Shown: positions 1-6,567 of the stretch, in pieces
How the letters are laid out: every line of letters begins with the position of its first letter
How positions within the stretch are numbered: position 1 is the first letter of the stretch
Origin: Syntrophomonadaceae bacterium
GTDB lineage: Bacteria; Bacillota; Dethiobacteria; DTU022
Length of the DNA: 12,106 nucleotides
Direction: 5' to 3'
Assembly (NCBI GenBank): GCA_003552365.1
Contig: PUKR01000033.1
Coordinates: forward strand, 1 to 12,106
Program-made: the position numbers and the translations under genes
The notes under the pieces: model-generated
The model's database searches: none
Told to the model about the DNA's origin: nothing
What the model saw: only the letters and a program-made list of their open reading frames with translations

Positions 1-2004
1 GTTAATCTTGCCGCTGAAAGCAATGAAATTTTAGTAGACGGTGAGAAAGAAAAATTAGATTTTCCGGTAAAATTTTGGAGCGGGAAAATCTTCAGCCTGC
101 CCGAACCGCCGGTAGAAGCCGTTGGAGCATTCGTTGAAAAAGACCTGGAAAACAAATTGATAAATATATCCACTCCTGCGATATTTGATCCTTTGGATCC
201 CGGTGATCCAGAAGGTCCCATTCTAAATGTCACCTACCCTCCAGGTACAGAAACCTACCACTATGCCGATACTATCTATGTATTCGGCACAACCGATTCC
301 TACTCCCAGGTGGAGGTCAGGGTAAATGAAGAGCCGGTGGACAGGCATGATCCAAGGACAGGTAATTTCTTGACCATGGTCGACCTCCCTCGCGGGGAAG
401 AAGTTCCCATAAAAATTGAAGCTACTGATGAGAGGGGCACGACGGTAATTAAACGGTCGGCTATTTATCCAGATGGCTGGCAAAAGATGTCAGATGAACC
501 TCTCGCTTTCCACTCGATGCACTTGGTCCCCTCGCAAAACCAGGTTTTGAGCCCCGGCGACACCCTGCATGTAGCTTTTCAAGCCACTCCCGGAGCCTCT
601 GCATACTTCCAGGTTGGAGGAAGCGGCTTAATCAGGATGACAGAATATGAATCTCCCTGGGGTTCTGAAGGAGAGGGGGGAATTTACAGGGGTACTTATA
701 CAGTCAGTGAAAATGACGCTCCAGGCAGTGGCACTTCCGCTCCCATGCCGGTAACCGGTCACCTGTATAGAGGCAACCAGCACCAAAGCCGCCAAATGCC
801 GGGACAGGCAAGCTTCACTGCCAGACCTGTTTACCAAATCATAGAAGTAACCGACCAGGAAGAACTGGGATGGTTCGGCTGGCTGCGCCTGGTTAACGAA
901 AATAACCCGGACATCCTATCCGACACTCTTGGCGGTACCGGTTATGCGATCAATGTTACCGGCTACCTGCAGGAAGGCAATCGTTATGAAGCAACCGGCA
1001 GTTCGGGAAACTACTTTCGGGTAAGCCCGAACAATGACGATACGTACTTGATCCACACAAATGCCGTCCGGGTAGTTGGTGATACCGATCAATTAAGTTC
1101 AGCGCTATCAGCAATAACTCTCCGGGAAACAAAAGATAAAATCAGGCTGCAGTTTAACACAGATCAACGCATTCCCTACATCGTAGAAGAGAATGAAGCC
1201 GGGGCTAAAAAACTAACCCTGCAACTGTACGGAATTGAGGTTGATGATGAATTAGATAAGCCGGATTTACCGGGATTAATTAATTCATTAGAACTTAAGC
1301 CTACAAACGGGAATAATAATGAAACCACCCTTACCATTGATCTTACCCAAAAGATGACCGGCTTTAAAACCGACTGGGATAATTCAGAACTGGTAATCGA
1401 GATCTACAAGCCGCCCGTGGTCGATAGAGAAAATCCGCTGGCAGGAAAAACCATCCTCATCGACCCCGGCCATGGAGGAGAAGACCCCGGCGCTCTCGGT
1501 CCGGCTGACTTCCATGAAAAAGATTCAGCCCTTGAAATGAGCCTTTTTTTAAGAGATATGCTCCTGGAAGCAGGGTCGGAAGTTTTAATGACCCGTGAAG
1601 AGGATGTCTCGGCCGAACTCTATGGACGGACAGATAGCCTGCCCGGAAAAAAAATAGACTTTTTTATCAGTATCCATTCCAATGCCCATGGGCCAGGTGG
1701 AGATGCTGTCGAAACTCACGGTATAATGACCCTTTACAACTATGACCATAACGAAAAATTAGCTGAAGTGATGCTTGAAGTGATGGGCGAGGAAATGGGA
1801 CTGCCGGAAATAAGGACCTGGAGGAGAAAAATCGCCGTCCTCAGGCACACGGAAGTGCCAAGCATCTTAGTCGAAGCAGGTTATATGATGCACCCTGAGG
1901 ATAACTGGTATATATTTCATCCACGCGGCCAAAAACAGTTCGCAGAAGCAATGAAAAAAGGAATCGAAGAATACTTTTTAATCCTGGACAACTCGAATCA
2001 ATAA
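1..2004 (+). CDS. N-acetylmuramoyl-L-alanine amidase (Amidase_3), multidomain, 5' end off the window
   Basis: Zinc-dependent cell-wall hydrolase expected to cut the bond between N-acetylmuramic acid and L-alanine in peptidoglycan outside the membrane. The Amidase_3 catalytic domain spans about bases 1440-1985. Its zinc ligands are His in DPGHGG (codon 1471), Glu in HEKD (codon 1516) and His in SIHSNA (codon 1675); the catalytic Glu is in VEAGY (codon 1873). Upstream lie a stretch resembling the end of a copper-amine-oxidase-like N domain (about 1-165, ending EAVGAFVEKD), an Ig-like beta domain (about 220-465), a second beta-rich segment (about 505-820), an SH3-like stretch (about 830-1080) and an AMIN-like beta region (about 1105-1420). 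These probably bind the wall. The first start codon is TTG at 157, but the frame is open with sensible protein to base 1, so it is an internal codon and the signal peptide lies outside. It converges on the minus-strand block. The amidase call is firm; the accessory domain names are inferred. Confidence 0.93.
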   Translation, partial: VNLAAESNEILVDGEKEKLDFPVKFWSGKIFSLPEPPVEAVGAFVEKDLENKLINISTPAIFDPLDPGDPEGPILNVTYPPGTETYHYADTIYVFGTTDSYSQVEVRVNEEPVDRHDPRTGNFLTMVDLPRGEEVPIKIEATDERGTTVIKRSAIYPDGWQKMSDEPLAFHSMHLVPSQNQVLSPGDTLHVAFQATPGASAYFQVGGSGLIRMTEYESPWGSEGEGGIYRGTYTVSENDAPGSGTSAPMPVTGHLYRGNQHQSRQMPGQASFTARPVYQIIEVTDQEELGWFGWLRLVNENNPDILSDTLGGTGYAINVTGYLQEGNRYEATGSSGNYFRVSPNNDDTYLIHTNAVRVVGDTDQLSSALSAITLRETKDKIRLQFNTDQRIPYIVEENEAGAKKLTLQLYGIEVDDELDKPDLPGLINSLELKPTNGNNNETTLTIDLTQKMTGFKTDWDNSELVIEIYKPPVVDRENPLAGKTILIDPGHGGEDPGALGPADFHEKDSALEMSLFLRDMLLEAGSEVLMTREEDVSAELYGRTDSLPGKKIDFFISIHSNAHGPGGDAVETHGIMTLYNYDHNEKLAEVMLEVMGEEMGLPEIRTWRRKIAVLRHTEVPSILVEAGYMMHPEDNWYIFHPRGQKQFAEAMKKGIEEYFLILDNSNQ

Positions 2005-2081
2005 AACTCCCGCAAGCAATCATATAATGGAAAATAAACTTACAGATCAATTTATCGTCCGGCAATTGGCTGTAAAAGTTT

Positions 2082-2097
2082 ACCTGGAAAACCAGGT
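2082..2097. terminator. weak hairpin between convergent genes, possible bidirectional terminator
   Basis: A 6-bp perfect stem (acctgg/ccaggt) with an aaaa loop sits in the 102-base gap between the amidase stop and the stop of the LOG-like gene, about 10 bases past the latter. Neither side has a real U-tract: there is a short TTTA on the plus side and AAACTTTT on the minus side. The position suits a terminator for both genes, but the structure alone is weak. Confidence 0.3.
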
Positions 2098-2106
2098 TTA
2101 AACCGA

Positions 2107-2577
2107 TTAATAATTGATCAAACAAAAAGCTGTTTCTACCGCTTCTTCCGCCCCGGCCTTTTCTATAATGCCATCTTTAACTCCGTGGGGCGGACTTAAC
2201 CTCCAGCTTCGAAGCCCAATTACAGGTTTGCCCATTTTAATGGCCAGGGCTATCTCAGACAAAGTGCCGTATTCACCGCCAATAGCAATTACAGCGTCTG
2301 CGGTGCGGGTAATAATCGCATTGCGGGCCTCACCCATGCCGGTGGCTATGGCTGCGGTTAGGTACTGATTGCCTTCACGGGCACTGCCGCCAGGCAGGAT
2401 ACCGATTACAATGCCGCCTTCCTGTGAAGCACCGGCTGAAGCAGCTTCCATAACCCCCGAACCGCCGCCGCATAGTAAAACAGCGCCCCGGCCGGCAATT
2501 TCTTTTCCCGTTTCTCTGGCCAGTTCCATTTCTTGTTCCGTACAAGAAGAACCGCCAACTACAGCCAGATATATCAT
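2107..2577 (-). CDS. LOG-like / TIGR00725-type Rossmann-fold protein
   Basis: A 156-residue protein of the SLOG/LOG superfamily (once labelled lysine decarboxylase-like), whose characterised members bind nucleotides and, in the LOG branch, hydrolyse nucleoside 5'-monophosphates at the N-glycosidic bond. Visible motifs are a glycine-rich start (VVGGSS, residues 6-11), GGGSGVMEAA (37-46), GEARN (82-86) and IGGEYGTLSEIALA (99-112). The last corresponds to the PGGxGTxxE motif of LOG enzymes, but the Pro is Ile here, as is usual in the TIGR00725 branch as I recall it. Length is normal for that branch. The start is ATG with an AGGGTG-type ribosome site about 9 bases upstream. It is the last gene of the minus-strand block, following the zinc-ribbon ORF by 22 bases. 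The true substrate is unknown, so no gene symbol is given. Confidence 0.85.
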   Translation of the reverse strand: MIYLAVVGGSSCTEQEMELARETGKEIAGRGAVLLCGGGSGVMEAASAGASQEGGIVIGILPGGSAREGNQYLTAAIATGMGEARNAIITRTADAVIAIGGEYGTLSEIALAIKMGKPVIGLRSWRLSPPHGVKDGIIEKAGAEEAVETAFCLINY

Positions 2578-2599
2578 ATTTATTTACACCCTATTCTTT

Positions 2600-2749
2600 T
2601 TAGTTTTGAGAACCACCAAGATTAAATATAAAATGTTGGCGTTCAGCCGTGTTGCATTTTGGACAGAGGTCATTGTAATGGAGATGAGCCGGTATCAGCC
2701 CAAAATACACCAAGAATGAACAGACACTACAAAATAAACTATCCGGCAA
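2600..2749 (-). CDS. small zinc-ribbon protein (49 aa), CxxC...CxxC
   Basis: Short ORF between yraN and the LOG-like gene. From a TTG at 2749 it encodes 49 residues with two Cys pairs, CSVC (7-10) and CPKC (29-32), followed by NTAERQHF (33-40). This is the layout of a four-Cys zinc ribbon. The second half (LCPKCNTAERQHF) resembles the zinc-binding leader of some class I SAM-dependent methyltransferases (pattern CPxCGSxERHR), but no methyltransferase domain follows, since TAA comes nine residues later. The TTG overlaps the end of yraN by 11 bases and has AAGGGG (2754-2759) four bases upstream. The frame is closed by a stop at 2768-2770, so only TTG 2749 keeps both Cys pairs; TTG 2713 or GTG 2710 would lose the first. 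It may be a stand-alone ribbon protein or the remnant of a larger gene. Function unknown. Confidence 0.6.
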   Translation of the reverse strand: MPDSLFCSVCSFLVYFGLIPAHLHYNDLCPKCNTAERQHFIFNLGGSQN

Positions 2750-3110
2750 GGATCCCCTTGATATGATTTATTTTTTCCGGTAAAAAATCCTCTTTTTTAA
2801 GCATAACCGCCACTAAATCGATCCGGCAGGGAATATCCCGGGAAGATATTGAACGCAGGTAGTGCATAGCCAGGCGGGTTAACTTTTTTGCTTTGGCACG
2901 AGTAATAGATTCTTCGGGTCCCCCGAAAGAACGCCCCGTCTTTGTGCGTACCTCAACTATTACTATCGTTTGGGCATCACGGGCAATAATATCAATTTCA
3001 CCCAGCGGACAGCGGTAATTTGTATCTAAAATCTCATACCCTTTGTTTTTAAGATAGTCCCTGGCTGCATCTTCCCCGGCAAGGCCAACTTTCCGGCGCC
3101 TTTCGCTCAT
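2739..3110 (-). CDS. yraN: YraN / UPF0102 family nuclease-like protein
   Basis: A 123-residue protein of the UPF0102 (YraN) family, which has a restriction-endonuclease-like fold; its biological role is not settled. Diagnostic features are GEDAARDYL (12-20), the NYRCPLGEIDIIARD block (31-45, acidic residues E38 and D40) and IVEVRTKTG (51-59). The family usually has EVK-x-R here and this copy has EVR (R55), a conservative change. Length is typical. The start is ATG at 3110 with AGGAG eight bases upstream. The gene follows rnhB after a 123-base gap, the usual rnhB-yraN order in Bacillota, and its last 11 bases overlap the zinc-ribbon ORF. Family assignment is firm. Confidence 0.93.
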   Translation of the reverse strand: MSERRRKVGLAGEDAARDYLKNKGYEILDTNYRCPLGEIDIIARDAQTIVIVEVRTKTGRSFGGPEESITRAKAKKLTRLAMHYLRSISSRDIPCRIDLVAVMLKKEDFLPEKINHIKGILAG

Positions 3111-3233
3111 CCTCTATTCTCCTGAATTCGATAATAATTAACTTATAACCGTTTCTGCAATAAAGCATATTTTGCTGTCACTTGCAGCCGGCTCCTCAAT
3201 AAAAAAGTAGTTGCCTTACCTGGCTAATCATGT

Positions 3234-4004
3234 TTACTTGAAGTCCAGTCTAAATGAACGACGGTGTAAGTCGCACGGGCCGTAATTAACCAGGGCCTGC
3301 CGGTGTTCAGCCGTACCATAACCCATATTTCTTTTAAACCCGTACTGCGGGTAATTTTTATCCATCTCAAACATGATCCGGTCCCTGGTAACCTTGGCCA
3401 GCACAGAAGCAGCGGCAATTGAGAGCGACAGGGAATCCCCCTGTTTTATTGCCTTTTGCTTAAAGCTAGAATTTTTAATTGGATAGCCGTCAACTAAAAC
3501 TAAATCAGGTTTTGGTGAAAGTTCATTTAAAGCTCTGCTCATGGCCAGCATCGAAGCATTATGGATATTGTGCTGATCAATTTCCCGGTTGGAAGCAATG
3601 CCAACCCCGTAGCAGAGCGAGTTAAAAATGATTTGATCGATAAGTTCTTCACGCATTCCCGGAGATAGTTTTTTTGAGTCCTTCAATTTATTAATTAAGC
3701 TGTCCCGGTTAAGCACAACCGCTGCGGCCACCACAGGTCCGGCAAGAGGACCCCGCCCGGCTTCATCAACCCCGGCAATTACTTTAAATCCTTGATCATA
3801 GCAACGCTTTTCTTCTGCTAAAAGTTCCTGCAGGCGATTTTTTTCCGCAAGCGCCCTCTCCTTTTTCCTCTGATAACGCTTTACGAGTTCTAAGGCCCCA
3901 CGGCGGCCATCTTCTTCGAGCATTGTAATTTCTTCGGCGGTCAACTCTTCCTTATTTGCAAAATAAGCGGTTAACTCTGCAACGCTCATATGCTTCATAG
4001 ACAT
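3234..4004 (-). CDS. rnhB: ribonuclease HII
   Basis: Cuts the RNA strand of RNA-DNA hybrids and removes ribonucleotides misincorporated in DNA. The protein has 256 residues, matching the long Bacillota form. Residues 1-70 are a charged helical N-terminal extension. The catalytic domain opens with AGVDEAGRGPLAGP (77-90). By comparison with E. coli RnhB (D16, E17, D108, D126), the metal-binding residues are D80, E81, D172 (in LVDGYP) and D190 (in KQGDS), all present. AAASVLAKVTRD and the C-terminal LHRRSF are also seen. The start is ATG at 4004; AAGGAG lies 11 bases upstream and shares bases with the rbgA stop (TAAGGAG). Two further in-frame ATGs follow (3998 and 3989), so the exact start could be slightly later. 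The order rbgA-rnhB is typical of Bacillota. Confidence 0.96.
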   Translation of the reverse strand: MSMKHMSVAELTAYFANKEELTAEEITMLEEDGRRGALELVKRYQRKKERALAEKNRLQELLAEEKRCYDQGFKVIAGVDEAGRGPLAGPVVAAAVVLNRDSLINKLKDSKKLSPGMREELIDQIIFNSLCYGVGIASNREIDQHNIHNASMLAMSRALNELSPKPDLVLVDGYPIKNSSFKQKAIKQGDSLSLSIAAASVLAKVTRDRIMFEMDKNYPQYGFKRNMGYGTAEHRQALVNYGPCDLHRRSFRLDFK

Positions 4005-4015
4005 TGTAATATTTT

Positions 4016-4022
4016 CTCCTTA
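4016..4022 (-). promoter_or_regulatory. rbgA stop fused to rnhB Shine-Dalgarno (TAAGGAG)
   Basis: The TAA stop of rbgA forms the first three bases of TAAGGAG, the ribosome site of rnhB, with 11 bases to the ATG. A ribosome ending rbgA is therefore placed directly on the next site, which suggests translational coupling. Confidence 0.6.
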
Positions 4023-4862
4023 AAAATCTTCAGGTTTTTCTAAGGTAAGCCTGCCCAGGACTCCATTTTGGAAGTCCCGCAAAATCAACCCGGCAGCCCT
4101 TTTATGGTCAACTTTACCGGCCGAGTGTAGACAACCCTGGGACAGCCCGATTTGTTCCAACAGTTCTTCAGGTTCAGATGAATCAATTGAATCCAGGCGG
4201 TAACGCTCTTTAAGTATATTGCCTTTTCCCTGCATCAAGTAGGAGCCAATTAACCAGAGCGCACTCTCCTGCTGATCTATTTTTCCGGCAGGTAAAGCTC
4301 CTACAACGGTAAGCGGGTTTATAGTATTTTCTTCCATCCGGGGTTGTAATATTCCCGGTGTATCAAGTAGTTCCATACCCGGCATGATCCTGATCCACTG
4401 CCTGCCTTTAGTAATACCCGGTTGGTTGCCGGTTTTCGTCACCGCTTTACTTACAAACAGGTTAATCAGGGTGGACTTGCCAACATTGGGAATCCCTACA
4501 AAAATCATTCTTAAGGGGCGCTTTATTTTTTTAGGTTTCAAATTTTTTTCTTGTTCATTGAGGTATCCCATAAGCTTTTTCAGATACTTCTTATCCTTAA
4601 CGCTAAACGGCATGGCTTTATCGGCAAAACTTTGACAGTAATCCAGCCAGCGTTTTGTGGTTTCTGCATCTGCGCTGTCTGCCTTATGGAGTAAAACAAG
4701 GTGTCTTTTATTTTCAAGTAGGGATTCAAACCTGGGGTTGCGGCTGCTAAAAGGTATGCGAGCATCCAGCAGCTCAATAGCCAGGTCGACCGCTTTTAAA
4801 TCCTGGTGGAGCTGGTTTAAAGCCCTGGACATTTTTCCCGGATACCATTGTCCTTTGGTCAA
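4020..4862 (-). CDS. rbgA: ribosome biogenesis GTPase RbgA (YlqF)
   Basis: Circularly permuted GTPase needed in Bacillota for late assembly of the 50S subunit. The 280 residues match the family length. The N terminus has QWYPGKM (5-11), which is QWFPGHM in B. subtilis, then DARIPFSSRNP (33-43). The GTPase motifs occur in permuted order: G4 at 59-62, G1 GIPNVGKST (123-131), G2 Thr in GITKG (T151) and G3 DTPG (167-170). A C-terminal RNA-binding-type domain ends in GRLTLEKP. Odd point: G4 reads HKAD, where NKxD is the rule (codon CAT instead of AAT). The start is TTG at 4862, two bases after the lepB stop, with only a modest GAGG site ten bases upstream, so translation may be coupled to lepB. 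The lepB-rbgA-rnhB order is classic. Confidence 0.96.
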   Translation of the reverse strand: MTKGQWYPGKMSRALNQLHQDLKAVDLAIELLDARIPFSSRNPRFESLLENKRHLVLLHKADSADAETTKRWLDYCQSFADKAMPFSVKDKKYLKKLMGYLNEQEKNLKPKKIKRPLRMIFVGIPNVGKSTLINLFVSKAVTKTGNQPGITKGRQWIRIMPGMELLDTPGILQPRMEENTINPLTVVGALPAGKIDQQESALWLIGSYLMQGKGNILKERYRLDSIDSSEPEELLEQIGLSQGCLHSAGKVDHKRAAGLILRDFQNGVLGRLTLEKPEDF

Positions 4863-4864
4863 GG

Positions 4865-5392
4865 TTATTCCGCCTCTGTGTCAATCAACCGGGCTTCCCA
4901 TGGTGGCCAAAAAATGAAAAAGGCCCGGCCTTTAAGGTATTCTTCATCTACAAAGCCCACCCGAGGATCCCTGGAATCCATGCTGTTTTGGCGGTAGTCT
5001 CCCAAAACAAAGAGGTACCCTTGAGGGACAATTTTTGGTCCATAATCATACATCTCAATATCGCTGGGAAGATAGGGTTCTTCCAGGGAAGTACTGTTGA
5101 GATAAACCCGGCCGTTTTTTATTTCCACTTCATCACCTTCAACCCCGATGACTCGTTTAATAAAATCCCGTCCGGGTTCATACTCAAATACGATAACATC
5201 GCCTACCTCCGGTTCATCAAAGTGGTAGGCGGCTTTATTCACCATTAGCCGCTCGGTTTCTGTCAAGGTGGGATACATTGATCTGCCCTCGACCACGAAC
5301 ACCTCAAACAGGAACATCCGAATAATTAAGGCCAGAACTACCGCAATTAGGATAGTCCTAGACCATTCCCATAGTTCTTTCCAGCTGCTCAA
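4865..5392 (-). CDS. lepB: signal peptidase I
   Basis: Membrane serine protease that removes signal peptides from exported preproteins on the outer face of the membrane. It has 175 residues, the short Gram-positive (SipS-like) form with one membrane span (about 13-34). The nucleophile Ser38 is in EGRSMYPTL and the general base Lys79 is in RDFIKRVIG. The box-E-type motif GDYRQNSMDSRDPR (131-144) corresponds to GDNRxxSxDSR, with Tyr in place of the usual Asn. The start is TTG at 5392: an in-frame TGA lies three codons upstream, so no earlier start exists, and the next residues fit the family. The ribosome site is weak (AAGGGA about ten bases away). It lies 26 bases after rplS. Co-location with ffh and ftsY puts protein targeting and processing in one cluster. 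Confidence 0.96.
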   Translation of the reverse strand: MSSWKELWEWSRTILIAVVLALIIRMFLFEVFVVEGRSMYPTLTETERLMVNKAAYHFDEPEVGDVIVFEYEPGRDFIKRVIGVEGDEVEIKNGRVYLNSTSLEEPYLPSDIEMYDYGPKIVPQGYLFVLGDYRQNSMDSRDPRVGFVDEEYLKGRAFFIFWPPWEARLIDTEAE

Positions 5393-5418
5393 AAGAGATC
5401 ATTCCCTTTTTTACTTGT

Positions 5419-5760
5419 TTAACGGCGTTCTTTAATCCTTGCTGATTTACCTTTACGTTTGCGCAGGAAGTAAAGCTTGGCCCGTTTAATTTTCCCTCTT
5501 TTTATTACTTCGATCTTATCGATCGATGGAGAATGAATGGGGAATATTCTTTCTACACCGATCCCAAACGAGACTCTGCGTACGGTAAATGTCTCTCTTG
5601 CCCCGCTGCCCTGGCGCCTGATTACAACCCCTTCGAAAGCCTGGGTCCGTTCACGGCTGCCTTCAATAACTTTAACATGCACTTTAACTGAATCTCCGGG
5701 AGTAAAATTAGGCACATTATCCTTCATGTTTCGTTTTTCGACTTCTTTGATCAAATCCAC
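5419..5760 (-). CDS. rplS: 50S ribosomal protein L19
   Basis: Large-subunit protein located near the interface with the 30S subunit. With the GTG start at 5760 it has 113 residues, close to the 115 of B. subtilis, and begins MDLIKEVEK as clostridial L19 does. Recognisable segments are FTPGDSVKVHVKVIEG, FEGVVIRRQGSG, ETFTVRRVSFGIGVER, FPIHSP and the basic tail KLYFLRKRKGKSARIKE. A longer reading from ATG at 5778 exists, but its first codons are the ribosome site itself: AGGAGG at 5769-5774 sits exactly eight bases before the GTG. The shorter form is therefore preferred. It follows trmD by 50 bases, which include a promoter-like site. Confidence 0.96.
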   Translation of the reverse strand: MDLIKEVEKRNMKDNVPNFTPGDSVKVHVKVIEGSRERTQAFEGVVIRRQGSGARETFTVRRVSFGIGVERIFPIHSPSIDKIEVIKRGKIKRAKLYFLRKRKGKSARIKERR

Positions 5761-5788
5761 TTCTAAAACCTCCTCCATTCACAGGCTA

Positions 5789-5817
5789 ATTATAGCATAA
5801 TCATAATAGCTTAAGAA
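5789..5817 (-). promoter_or_regulatory. possible internal promoter before rplS (extended -10)
   Basis: On the minus strand a perfect TATAAT (5794 to 5789) is preceded by TGC, giving the extended -10 pattern TGnTATAAT. At 17 bases spacing the -35 position reads TTCTTA (3 of 6 consensus bases), overlapping the trmD stop. Transcription would begin near 5782 and leave a leader of roughly 20 bases before the rplS GTG. It could supply extra L19 message beyond the main operon transcript. The -35 is poor, so this is tentative. Confidence 0.42.
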
Positions 5818-6554
5818 TCTTCTTGTTCATTAAATTTATCCAATAAAGCTTCATCCTCCGGCAACAGTTTAGCTTGTCGCAGCAGGTCCGGACGCCGTTC
5901 ATAAGTCCTTCTGACTGACTGTTCCCTGCGCCAGCGTTCTATAGCGGCATGGTTCCCCGACATTAGTATCGGGGGAACTTCCATCCCCCGGTATTCCGCC
6001 GGCCTGGTATAATGAGGATGTTCGAGCAGCGATTCATTAAAAGATTCATTTGTTGAAGCCTCTTCATCCAGAAACCCCGGGAGAAGGCGAACCACTGCAT
6101 CTATTAGGACCGCTGCCGGTAATTCTCCACCGGTGATAACGTAATCACCGATCGATATTTCCTGATCGATCAATTTGGTGCGCACCCTTTCATCAACACC
6201 TTCATAACGCCCGCAAACCAGGATCAGGTGTTCTTTTTTAGCCAGCCGGTAGGCGATTTCCTGCTTAAAAACTTCACCTTGAGGAGTCAGCAGGACCACC
6301 CAGGGACTGTCGAATTCAGACTTTTCCTTTAAATCTTCAATCGCTTCAAATAGGGGCTCCGGCTTTAAAACCATTCCTCTGCCGCCGCCGTATGGATAAT
6401 CATCTACCTGGCGATGCTGATCATGAGTGTAGGAGCGTAGATCTACAAGGTTAATCTCTACAAAACCCTGATCAATCGCTTTTTTAATCATGCTTTCTTT
6501 AAAAGGCCCTTCCAGGATACCAGGAAAAATTGTTATAAGATCTATCTTCATCAT
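5811..6554 (-). CDS. trmD: tRNA (guanine-37-N1)-methyltransferase
   Basis: SPOUT-class (trefoil-knot) enzyme that methylates G37 next to the anticodon using SAM and so prevents +1 frameshifting. Numbered from the second Met (6551), it has 246 residues. Seen are KIDLITIFP (2-10), DDYPYGGGRGMVLKP (50-64), GRYEGVDERV (114-123), the knot segment ISIGDYVITGGELPA (132-146) and HPHYTRP (178-184). R155 matches the catalytic Arg of the family. The catalytic Asp of E. coli/Haemophilus enzymes (in xDSF) is Glu here (E169 in NESF), a conservative change. The open frame extends upstream to an ATG at 6599, but that part lies inside rimM and does not look like TrmD. The ATG pair at 6554/6551 follows TAGGAG by 7/10 bases. 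The rimM-trmD-rplS order is universal in this operon type. Confidence 0.96.
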   Translation of the reverse strand: MMKIDLITIFPGILEGPFKESMIKKAIDQGFVEINLVDLRSYTHDQHRQVDDYPYGGGRGMVLKPEPLFEAIEDLKEKSEFDSPWVVLLTPQGEVFKQEIAYRLAKKEHLILVCGRYEGVDERVRTKLIDQEISIGDYVITGGELPAAVLIDAVVRLLPGFLDEEASTNESFNESLLEHPHYTRPAEYRGMEVPPILMSGNHAAIERWRREQSVRRTYERRPDLLRQAKLLPEDEALLDKFNEQEDS

Positions 6555-6561
6555 TCGTTTT

Positions 6562-6567
6562 CTCCTA
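6562..6567 (-). promoter_or_regulatory. rimM stop fused to trmD Shine-Dalgarno (TAGGAG)
   Basis: The TAG stop of rimM supplies the start of TAGGAG, with exactly seven bases before the first trmD ATG (6554). The site decides the trmD start against the longer reading and suggests translational coupling. Confidence 0.65.

Noticed and set aside
157..2004. TTG at 157 as the true start of the amidase
   Set aside because: The frame is open to base 1 and the upstream residues look like real domain sequence (EAVGAFVEKD); no signal peptide or good ribosome site precedes the TTG.
2114..2719. Plus-strand frames opposite the LOG-like gene and the gap
   Set aside because: Low-complexity Ala/Pro/Ser-rich shadows of the real minus-strand gene; the minus strand carries recognisable proteins throughout.
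3111..3233. 123-base gap between rnhB and yraN as a small gene, promoter or terminator
   Set aside because: The frames reach only 11-12 codons. A GCC/GGC mini-stem before T6 (3201-3226) is too short and imperfect, and GTGACA has no -10 at a proper distance.
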